A stretch of 13,899 bases of DNA from CAYUVV01 sp964461325 (GTDB taxonomy: Bacteria; Patescibacteriota; Minisyncoccia; Phycocordibacterales; JACOZG01): positions 1 to 13,899 of the forward strand of contig CAYWTW010000019.1 in NCBI GenBank assembly GCA_964461325.1, given 5' to 3'. A program made the translations under genes and the position numbers. The first letter of the stretch is position 1, and every line of letters begins with the position of its first letter. The notes beneath the pieces were generated by a model. The model was not told the DNA's origin, made no database searches, and worked only from the letters and a program-made list of their open reading frames with translations. This document shows, one piece after another, positions 8,375 to 13,562 of this stretch.

Positions 8375-8673
8375 AAAATTCGAAGAAAGAACAGTTAAAT
8401 TGGGCGACCAACCTGTTAAAAAACGGCAAAACCAAAGAAGCCAGATTGTTATTTTTAAATGTTTTAGAGAAAGAATTAGAAGAAGAATCAAAAGACCGCG
8501 CTGAAATTTTTCTCAGTATCAGCGAAGTACCCAACATTGATGAGCGGATAAGAAATATCGCGCTAGATGCTCTAGTGTATTTTGATCATTTTGGTGACAA
8601 ATCTTATAATCAAAAAACATCGCGAACATTACTGTTAGATAGCCTTAAAAAAGCGAGAGCGGCCACAATTTGA
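8371..8673 (+). CDS. Small helical protein coupled to the SET gene, unknown function
   Basis: This 100-residue protein starts at GTG 8371, which overlaps the SET stop in the sequence GTGA, the usual sign of translational coupling. I do not recognise a family. The sequence is charged and helix-prone: KKEQLNWATNLLKNGKTKEA followed by RLLFLNVLEKELEEESKDRA looks like a helix pair with TPR-like spacing, and a second pair runs from about residue 56. There are no membrane segments, no Cys, and no evident catalytic motif. A role as partner, adaptor or substrate of the SET enzyme is a reasonable guess from coupling alone. Its last five codons and stop (8671-8673) lie inside the hairpin that terminates the convergent gene. 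Codon use is AT-rich like the SET gene. Confidence 0.72.
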   Translation: MKNSKKEQLNWATNLLKNGKTKEARLLFLNVLEKELEEESKDRAEIFLSISEVPNIDERIRNIALDALVYFDHFGDKSYNQKTSRTLLLDSLKKARAATI

Positions 8674-8689
8674 TGATTGTGACCGCTCT
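8650..8689 (-). terminator. Hairpin terminator of the 67-residue gene, between convergent genes
   Basis: Arms at 8656-8669 and 8676-8689 pair over 14 positions with one mismatch around a 6-base loop. Read on the minus strand, the stem is followed by CGC and then six T (plus-strand A tract near 8647-8652), the form of an intrinsic terminator. On the plus strand no T run directly follows, so it should mainly stop the minus-strand transcript. The loop contains the stop codon of the plus-strand gene. Confidence 0.8.
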
Positions 8690-8711
8690 AAGCCGCGGCG
8701 CTTTTGTTGCG

Positions 8712-8915
8712 TCAATTCTCGCGCTTGCCGGGGGTAGCACCAGCTTTTACACCAGTGCCATCAGGACGAGTAACTACGTAGGTATGCTGATGATCTCCCT
8801 TGTCGCCGTCCTTAGTACGCAGACTTTCGTAACGATCATTTCCACCGTCATCCTTGGTAGTTTTCTCGCACATCTTCTCTCCTCCACCAACGCTAAACCA
8901 ATTTGACCAACCCAT
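8712..8915 (-). CDS. 67-residue polar protein, unknown function
   Basis: ATG at 8915 follows the extended Shine-Dalgarno AGGGGGTGA with a 5-base spacer, by far the clearest start signal in this stretch. The gene ends in a TGA 23 bases before a well-formed terminator hairpin, so it has every outward sign of an expressed gene. The protein begins MGWSNWFSVGGGEKMC, then becomes Gly-, Asp-, Lys- and Thr-rich (TTKDDGGNDRYESLRTKDGD, then KGDHQHTYVVTRPDGTGVKAG). It looks extended or disordered with a His-rich GDHQHTYVV patch and no membrane segment. I do not recognise a family. A frame on the opposite strand encodes a hydrophobic peptide, which is judged to be a shadow. Upstream in-frame codons up to 8969 are not used, given the ribosome site. 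Confidence 0.75.
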   Translation of the reverse strand: MGWSNWFSVGGGEKMCEKTTKDDGGNDRYESLRTKDGDKGDHQHTYVVTRPDGTGVKAGATPGKREN

Positions 8916-8920
8916 TTTTC

Positions 8921-8929
8921 TCACCCCCT
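8921..8929 (-). promoter_or_regulatory. Strong ribosome binding site of the 67-residue gene
   Basis: Minus-strand AGGGGGTGA differs from the ideal AGGAGGTGA at one position and sits 5 bases before the ATG at 8915. Most other genes in the window have weak or no such site. It fixes the start and argues for strong translation. Confidence 0.8.
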
Positions 8930-8933
8930 TTCT

Positions 8934-8974
8934 ATTGGGTAAAAACCGATGGTTTGCGCCGTCAAACACCCAAT
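8934..8974 (-). promoter_or_regulatory. Structured leader with competing hairpins upstream of the 67-residue gene
   Basis: On the minus strand, ATTGGGT (8974-8968) and ACCCAAT (8940-8934) form a 7-base-pair outer stem. Inside it, AAACC (8955-8951) can pair with GGTTT (8947-8943) around a 3-base loop. Alternatively AAAC (8955-8952) can pair with GTTT (8967-8964). The two inner pairings exclude each other. The outer stem ends 5 bases before the Shine-Dalgarno sequence. I do not match it to a known riboswitch class; its regulatory role is inference. Confidence 0.5.
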
Positions 8975-8983
8975 CTATAATTT

Positions 8984-9011
8984 ATGATATCAGATACATT
9001 TATTAGATCAA
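8984..9011 (-). promoter_or_regulatory. Candidate promoter of the 67-residue gene
   Basis: Minus-strand TTGATC (9011-9006) and TATCAT (8989-8984) are spaced by 16 bases. Transcription would begin near 8977, just before the structured leader at 8974-8934. Elements are close to consensus but lie in AT-rich sequence, so a chance match is possible. Confidence 0.4.
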
Positions 9012-9080
9012 ATCTTTTCACTCCAACGGTATTTGCAACAGAAAATAAATGCGCTTAAAATTTTGTCGGCAAAAATTTGA
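8988..9080 (+). pseudogene. 3' remnant of a second SET-type gene
   Basis: In frame to a TGA at 9078-9080, this stretch encodes LDQIFSLQRYLQQKINALKI followed by LSAKI. The intact SET protein ends YDGYFQWYLQEKINALKIKE. At DNA level 8331-8364 and 9028-9061 agree at 32 of 34 positions. Upstream the frame closes with a stop at 8985-8987 and no SET core is present, so only the tail survives. It is either a decayed tandem paralogue or the tail of the ancestral gene left behind after rearrangement. The conservative Gln/Glu and Arg/Trp differences fit divergence between paralogues rather than a recent copy. Confidence 0.7.
9069..9074 (+). other. No feature: A-rich spacer before the ABC promoter
   Basis: This short stretch lies in the 3' end of the SET remnant and only abuts the -35 element. 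It is listed to make clear that no separate signal is seen between the remnant and the exporter promoter. Confidence 0.2.
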
Positions 9081-9106
9081 CGAATACTGATGTAATATGC
9101 TATATT
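9077..9106 (+). promoter_or_regulatory. Sigma70-type extended -10 promoter of the ABC exporter
   Basis: TTGACG (9077-9082) is followed after 18 bases by TATATT (9101-9106), with TG at 9098-9099 making an extended -10. Transcription is expected near 9113, leaving a leader of about 68 bases before the GTG at 9181. This is the best promoter match in the window. Confidence 0.7.
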
Positions 9107-9114
9107 GAAAAGAG

Positions 9115-9138
9115 ATGGTGGCACCTTGACAGTTGTCA
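9115..9138 (+). promoter_or_regulatory. Leader elements: four-codon open frame and inverted repeat
   Basis: Just after the predicted transcription start, ATG at 9115 opens a frame of four codons (Met-Val-Ala-Pro) closed by TGA at 9127-9129. Overlapping its stop is a perfect inverted repeat, TGACA and TGTCA around a 2-base spacer (9127-9138). The repeat could be a repressor site placed just downstream of the start, and the minigene could be a leader peptide. Both are small enough to arise by chance. Confidence 0.3.
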
Positions 9139-9168
9139 CATTAAACGAAAACTACTGTTCCTAAATAA

Positions 9169-9174
9169 AGGAGG
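9169..9174 (+). promoter_or_regulatory. Perfect ribosome binding site of the ABC exporter
   Basis: AGGAGG at 9169-9174 lies 6 bases before GTG 9181. It fixes the non-ATG start and predicts strong translation, unlike most genes in the window. Confidence 0.85.
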
Positions 9175-9180
9175 CTCTGG

Positions 9181-10988
9181 GTGGTAGACAAAAAGTTTTT
9201 GAAGCGCGTTTTGGAGGTTTACAAACCATTCCGCCGCGCGGTGATTGTTACGTTCGCCCTGCTGGTTGCCGCGCAACTGGTCGGATTGGTCAACCCTTAC
9301 ATATTTGGCCTCTTGGTCACTCGCCTATCGCAGGGCGTCTCTCTATCCGAAATCGTGATTTTGGCTGGTGTGGGATTGGTCTCCTGGTGGGCGCAGTCGA
9401 TTCTAAGCATCACCCGTGAACGGTTTGAAATCAGGTTTCTCGATTTTGAGATTCCGAAAACCATGAGTCAGAGAACGTTAGAAAAGCTAACCTCTTTGGC
9501 CATCGGTCAACACCGAAACGAAAATTCTGGTTTAACCCGCAGCGTGGTGAACAAAGGCGAATCATCGTTGAAAGTCTTGGCCAACAATCTGCTCTATCAG
9601 ACGCTCCCCATCGCGGTGCAAACAGTAATCATGGCAATCGCGATCCTGGTCTTTGATCCAGCACTCGGTCTCTTGGTAGTGATCGGGGCGGGGCTATTTG
9701 TTTGGTCCTGCTTGCGCACCAACCATCAGTTCCGTGATCCGATGAAAGAACTTGATGAGATCGGCCATCGCGTCAGCAAACTACATTCCGAAATCGTGGG
9801 AAACCTGTCTCTGATTCAAATCAACGGGCAAGAAGAGCGGATGTGTCGAGAGTATGGGGTAAAGCAAGAAGAACTGTCCGACCACGGGAAACAAATGTGG
9901 CTCAAATTTATGATGACCGTTTTGGCCCGTCAGATGGGCGTCGGTCTGATTAGATTTGGGATACTAGCGCTCGGTGGTTACCAGGTTGTTCGGAGCGGTT
10001 ATGACGCGGGGAAATTGGTTACGGTGTTCATCTTGAGCAATTATCTGCTCAACAATCTGTGGCAAATTGTACCTCTGCATCGGCAGATTCTGCAGTCAAT
10101 CGCGCCGGTCAAAAAGTATTTTGCCATTATGGACATCAAGACATCGATCGAAGTAGTAGCCCACCCAATCAAACCGAAACACTACAACGGCACCATTGAA
10201 TTTCGGGGAGTTTGTTTTTCCTACCCGAAAGACCGGTACTTTTCGAACGATGACGACGCCAAACCAAGCAACGAAGAAAGTGAACGGTCGGTTTTGAATG
10301 GAATCGACTTTCAGATCAAACCGGGGCANNNNNNNNNNAGAAGGTTGGTATTGTCGGCCCATCTGGTGCCGGCAAATCAACAATCGTTCAACTTTTGTTG
10401 CGAGCCTATGATCCGGACAGCGGACAGATCCTCGTTGATGAGAATGATCTGCGCCTACTCGATTTGACGCACTGGCGCAGAGCCGTCGGATACGTGGAAC
10501 AAGGCGTAGAACTATTAGATGACACGCTTCGACGCAACATCTGCTTCGGCCTTAACGGCCAAGCTACTTCAATCTCATCGGAGAAACTAGAGTTGGTGTC
10601 GAGATTAGCCGGCGTCGACCGTTTTTGGGATCGCCTTACCAGCGGTTTTGAGACCAAGATCGGGGAAAACGGCGTTCAACTATCTGGCGGCGAGCGCCAA
10701 CGGGTGGGCATTGCCAGAGCGCTAATTAAAGATCCGACAGTCTTGATATTTGACGAAGCCACCTCGCATCTGGATACTGAAAATGAGCGCTTGATTCAAG
10801 AAGCAATCGAGCGGGCATCATCTGGAAGGACGGCAATCGTTGTCGCTCACCGACTATCGACTGTTAAAAAAATGGACACGATTTTGGTGGTGGACAAGGG
10901 CCGAATTGTCGGTCGAGGTTCGCACGACGAGCTGATCGGCTCTTGCCCGACTTACCAAAACCTGGTTCGTAATTGCGTTAATGTGTAG
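9181..10988 (+). CDS. ABC exporter half-transporter (permease plus ATPase), interrupted by a 10-N gap
   Basis: This is an MsbA/multidrug-type half-transporter that would act as a dimer in the membrane, using ATP to export a drug, lipid or peptide; the substrate is unknown. Six membrane segments lie at about 20-40, 58-77, 140-158, 160-178, 247-268 and 277-297. The nucleotide domain has the A-loop FSYP (346-349), Walker A GPSGAGKST just after the gap, Q-loop region YVEQGVELLDD, signature LSGGERQR, Walker B VLIFDEATSHLD and H-loop AHRLST. The N run at 10329-10338 throws the frame off. Deleting the run plus one duplicated A restores PGQKVGIVGPSGAGKST and gives 598 residues, a normal length. An acidic insertion of about 18 residues follows the A-loop. 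GTG at 9181 has an ideal ribosome site. It has its own promoter and terminator, so it is probably monocistronic. Confidence 0.93.
10329..10338. other. Assembly gap of 10 N inside the ABC exporter
   Basis: Ten unknown bases separate a contig end in CCGGGGCA from one beginning AGAAGG. The round number and the position, directly before the conserved Walker A codons, fit a scaffold placeholder rather than real unknown sequence. Joining the ends with one base of overlap gives CCG GGG CAG AAG GTT, reading Pro-Gly-Gln-Lys-Val, exactly what ABC ATPases carry here. Confidence 0.85.
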
Positions 10989-11004
10989 TGGTTTTTTGAA
11001 CCAC
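10988..11004 (+). repeat. Small hairpin after the ABC exporter stop
   Basis: GTGGTT (10988-10993) and AACCAC (10999-11004) form a 6-base-pair stem with a 5-base loop, starting at the last base of the stop codon. It stands directly before the main terminator and may stabilise the message end. Confidence 0.4.
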
Positions 11005-11010
11005 ACGGCA

Positions 11011-11039
11011 AGAGCCTCCGCTGACGGGGGCTCTTTTTT
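11011..11039 (+). terminator. Rho-independent terminator of the ABC exporter
   Basis: AGAGCCTCCG (11011-11020) and CGGGGGCTCT (11025-11034) pair over 10 positions with one T-G wobble and a CTGA loop. The right arm itself ends in T and is followed by a T run through 11039. It lies 22 bases past the exporter stop. On the minus strand the hairpin also follows the 46-residue gene by a few bases, but with a poor T run. Confidence 0.92.
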
Positions 11040-11044
11040 ATTGC

Positions 11045-11185
11045 CTACTCCTCTACCTCGCTTTCGATCACGTCGAAATCTTTGAGAATAACGGTTTTGT
11101 AAAAAGTGAAAGCGATGGAAGTGAGAATGGCCAAAGTCAAGATTAGCCAAAGAATTTTTGTTTTTTTATCGGACGGTTCTTGCAT
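11045..11185 (-). CDS. 46-residue single-span membrane protein, unknown function
   Basis: ATG at 11185 to TAG at 11045 encodes MQEPSDKKTKILWLILTLAI, continuing LTSIAFTFYKTVILKDFDVI and ESEVEE. A short charged N-terminus is followed by one clear membrane helix (about residues 11-29), then a Lys/Asp segment and an acidic tail. Such short N-in, one-helix proteins ending in a DFxVI-like acidic stretch are a type I associate with candidate-phyla genomes, but I know no function. A perfect TATAAT at 11197-11192 would place the transcription start at or within a base or two of the ATG, giving a leaderless message. The gene is downstream of the EamA-type transporter by 31 bases and could also be read through from it. 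It converges on the ABC exporter. Confidence 0.65.
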   Translation of the reverse strand: MQEPSDKKTKILWLILTLAILTSIAFTFYKTVILKDFDVIESEVEE

Positions 11186-11191
11186 AAACCA

Positions 11192-11197
11192 ATTATA
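11192..11197 (-). promoter_or_regulatory. -10 element, likely leaderless promoter of the 46-residue gene
   Basis: Minus-strand TATAAT (11197-11192) stands 6 bases before the ATG at 11185. The hexamer 17 bases upstream (TTAAGT, 11220-11215) is only a weak -35. The geometry predicts initiation at the start codon itself. Confidence 0.5.
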
Positions 11198-11216
11198 CCA
11201 AACAGCAATTCAAAAC

Positions 11217-12128
11217 TTAAGCCAAAAAGGCCACGCCGATGATAATCAGCGCGAGCGCCCCGAAGCGCTGAATGAGACTGCGACGTGTTAGAGTTTCTCG
11301 TCCCAGACGCGGGAAAAACAGAGTGAGCGCGACACCCAAAACAAGCACGAACACGGGCTGGAAACCAGCGAGCACGACCGAAACGAGCGCCAACGGCGCG
11401 AGGAGAAAGGCGTAACCAGCGATGGAATCGGCCAGAATGGTCAAAATTTCGCTCATCGCGTTCAAGGTGAGCACCGTTCCGCGATGCCGACGAAACACGC
11501 GGAGAAAGTCGTGGCGATAGGCCGCGATGAAAAAGAAGAAAAACAAACCAACGGCCACCTTACCCACGGAATCCCAGAAAAGCGAGGGCCAAAAACCGAG
11601 CTCGAGAGCGAAAAATTTGAAAACGGCACCGTTAACTGCGTAAAGAAACGAGGCAAGAAGCATCAAAAAGACCACTCGCCGCCGAAAACGCCAAGACCCG
11701 CTTTCTAAATCAAACGAAAGAAAAAAAGCTCCCGCTAAAATAAATAACGATCCGACGATTTGCCCCCCACCCAAAACTTCACCGAGCAAGAGAAAACCGA
11801 GAAAATAACTAAAAACCGGAATGGTTTGATAAAAAGGCACCACCACCGAGGCCTCGTCTATTTTCAAAGCATACAAATAACAAAGGATGCTCAAAACAGT
11901 TAGGGTGCCGCTCATCGTTAACCAAAACGCCGCATCGCCACTAACCTGAAGACTGGTCCGGTCAACAAGATAGATGATCGGCAAAGCGAAAACGCTAAAC
12001 AGACCGGAAAAAATAATGAGCGAGCCTACCCCTCGGTCCTGAAAGTAATTAGACAGCAGATACTTATCGACATGGTTGGTGATGGCGTAAAGCAGAGGCG
12101 ACAGTAAGGCAATCAATATCCAAATCAT
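11217..12128 (-). CDS. EamA/DMT-family transporter
   Basis: This is a drug/metabolite transporter superfamily permease of 303 residues. Members export amino acids, nucleosides or other small metabolites, or take them up. It has about ten hydrophobic helices in two homologous halves. The first half ends with the family-typical LLLGEVLGGGQIVGSLFILA (about residues 115-134). A basic loop (SWRFRRRVVF) opens the second half, which ends ALALIIIGVAFLA. ATG at 12128 is chosen because MIWILIALLSPLLYAITNH is the expected start of helix 1; an upstream extension to 12230 would run through the divergent gene. It is divergent from the ATP-grasp gene across only 27 bases, a layout often seen for functionally linked genes. 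The substrate cannot be predicted. Confidence 0.87.
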   Translation of the reverse strand: MIWILIALLSPLLYAITNHVDKYLLSNYFQDRGVGSLIIFSGLFSVFALPIIYLVDRTSLQVSGDAAFWLTMSGTLTVLSILCYLYALKIDEASVVVPFYQTIPVFSYFLGFLLLGEVLGGGQIVGSLFILAGAFFLSFDLESGSWRFRRRVVFLMLLASFLYAVNGAVFKFFALELGFWPSLFWDSVGKVAVGLFFFFFIAAYRHDFLRVFRRHRGTVLTLNAMSEILTILADSIAGYAFLLAPLALVSVVLAGFQPVFVLVLGVALTLFFPRLGRETLTRRSLIQRFGALALIIIGVAFLA

Positions 12129-12155
12129 GTTCTTTATGCTAGCATAAAATTTGGA
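12129..12155. promoter_or_regulatory. Compact divergent promoter with a perfect 12-base palindrome
   Basis: TATGCTAGCATA (12135-12146) is its own reverse complement and occupies the middle of the 27-base space between two divergent genes. Each half, TATGCT, resembles a -10 box on its strand. This would place starts near 12134 (minus) and 12147 (plus), both within about 10 bases of the start codons. Alternatively it is an operator controlling both genes. No Shine-Dalgarno is seen for either gene. Confidence 0.5.
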
Positions 12156-13562
12156 ATGAACGTTCTTTTCGTGTCGTCCCGCAATATGATCGCTCCCAAT
12201 CTGGCCTATCGGCTTAAGCAGGAGGGTCATACGGTCAAACTATATCTGCCTACGCCGGAAACCCGGCGTAATTTTGATGGTCTGGTAGAAAAAATTGAGG
12301 ATTGGCAAAAAGAACTTGACTGGGTTGGCAAAGATGGTCTTATTATTTTTGATGACGTTGGGGAAGGAAAAACGCAAGAAGAACTGCGCGAACGCGGTTA
12401 TTCGGTTTTCGGCGGTTGCGCCGCTGGCGATCGGCTAGAAAATGATCGAGCTCACGCTCAGAAGATTCTCCACGAACACGGCCTGCAGACTTTGGAAATA
12501 AAAACTTTTAATAATCTGGCCGAAGCTATCGCTTTCGTTAAAGAACATAACGGACCTTGGGTTATCAAACAGAACGGCCACTCATCTAAAAGCTTAAATT
12601 ACGTTTCGATGTTTGATGATGGCCGCGACGTAATCAACGTGCTGGAAAATTACGCTCGAATCCCCAAGTATCGATTGCGAACCATCACTCTGCAAAGACG
12701 GGTGCAGGGAATAGAAATTGGCGTAGGGCGTTATTTTAATGGCCGAGATTGGGTTGGACCGATCGAGATGAACATCGAGCATAAAAAACTTTTCCCAGAT
12801 GACTTGGGCCCGCCCACGAGCGAAATGGGCACTCTGGCCTGGTATGACGACGACGAAAAAAACAATAAACTTTTCCAAGACACTTTGGCCAGACTCAAGC
12901 CTTACTTAGAAAAAATAAATTATCGGGGCGACATTGATTTGAACTGCATTGTTAATCAGTCTGGCGCCTTTCCGCTCGAAATCACGCCGCGCTTTGGTTC
13001 GCCGGCTGTTCATCTGCAAGATGAGATCCATCGATCGCCGTGGGGCGAATTCCTTAAAGCCGTGGCTGACGGACGCGACTATTCGCTCCACTGGCAGGCC
13101 GGTTATGGTTTGGTGGTGATGCTCACCGTTCCGCCCTTTCCCTACACCAAAAAATTGAAAGAATTTGCCCCCGATGGTTTGCAAATCTATTTTGACGAGT
13201 CGCTAAGCCCAGACGATTTTGAGCATATTCATTTTGAAGAAGTTTCTCGAGAACCGCGCGCTGGCCAAACTTCGCAATACTATATTTCCGGCTCGCTGGG
13301 CTACGTTATGTACGTTACCGGCCTCGGCCACACCGTGACCGAAGCGCAGGCCAAAACTTACGGACTAATCAAAAAAATCCGTATTCCCAAAATGTTTTAC
13401 CGTTCCGACATCGGCGAGCGATTTGTTGCTGAGAGCAGTCAATTATTAAAACGCCTGGGATATGGCATCGACGCGGTCAAACCGATAAAGAAAAGCCCCG
13501 TGCGCGCTCTCAAAAGAGCACGTACGGGGAGATGGTTTCAGCGACAGTCGAAACCTCGATAA
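12156..13562 (+). CDS. PurD-like ATP-grasp ligase, substrate unknown
   Basis: ATP-grasp enzymes join a carboxylate to an amine or thiol through an acyl-phosphate. The predicted protein has 468 residues. A Rossmann-like N-terminal domain begins MNVLFVSSRNMIAPNLAYRL, lacking the GGREHA box of true glycinamide ribonucleotide synthetase. GPWVIKQNGHSS (133-144) is the ATP-binding strand with Lys138. EHKKLFPDDLGPPTSEMGTL (208-227) corresponds to the PurD segment that normally reads DGD-x-GPNTGGMG. DIDLNCIV (259-266) and PLEITPRFGSPAVHLQDE (273-290) carry metal-binding acids. The C-terminal third is PurD-like in part, followed by a basic tail (443-468). It may be a dedicated ligase for another amine rather than a purine enzyme. 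ATG at 12156 follows the palindromic promoter. The last 23 codons overlap the terminator of the convergent gene. Confidence 0.82.
   Translation: MNVLFVSSRNMIAPNLAYRLKQEGHTVKLYLPTPETRRNFDGLVEKIEDWQKELDWVGKDGLIIFDDVGEGKTQEELRERGYSVFGGCAAGDRLENDRAHAQKILHEHGLQTLEIKTFNNLAEAIAFVKEHNGPWVIKQNGHSSKSLNYVSMFDDGRDVINVLENYARIPKYRLRTITLQRRVQGIEIGVGRYFNGRDWVGPIEMNIEHKKLFPDDLGPPTSEMGTLAWYDDDEKNNKLFQDTLARLKPYLEKINYRGDIDLNCIVNQSGAFPLEITPRFGSPAVHLQDEIHRSPWGEFLKAVADGRDYSLHWQAGYGLVVMLTVPPFPYTKKLKEFAPDGLQIYFDESLSPDDFEHIHFEEVSREPRAGQTSQYYISGSLGYVMYVTGLGHTVTEAQAKTYGLIKKIRIPKMFYRSDIGERFVAESSQLLKRLGYGIDAVKPIKKSPVRALKRARTGRWFQRQSKPR
13488..13529 (-). terminator. Terminator of the recombinase-like gene, inside the ATP-grasp gene
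   Basis: Arms at 13496-13510 and 13515-13529 (15 bases each, 13 perfect pairs plus one wobble and one mismatch, 4-base loop) form a strong GC-rich hairpin. On the minus strand it is followed by C, TTTT, C, TTT, and it begins 9 bases after the recombinase-like stop at 13538. On the plus strand no T run follows, so the ATP-grasp transcript should pass through. Confidence 0.8.

Noticed and set aside
8690..8706. Short GC-rich palindromic run followed by TTTT as a plus-strand terminator
   Set aside because: The arms are only four bases around a GC loop and the T run is short. It is not convincing beside the longer hairpin just upstream.
8670..8906. Plus-strand open frame with a hydrophobic, Ser/Thr/Val-rich product directly after the helical-protein gene
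   Set aside because: It is antisense to the 67-residue gene, which has a near-ideal ribosome site and a terminator. The first start in this frame lies inside a terminator hairpin and has no ribosome site, and the composition is what the complement of a charged gene gives.
12129..12230. Longer EamA transporter start
   Set aside because: It would run through the divergent ATP-grasp start, and the first membrane helix begins at the ATG at 12128.
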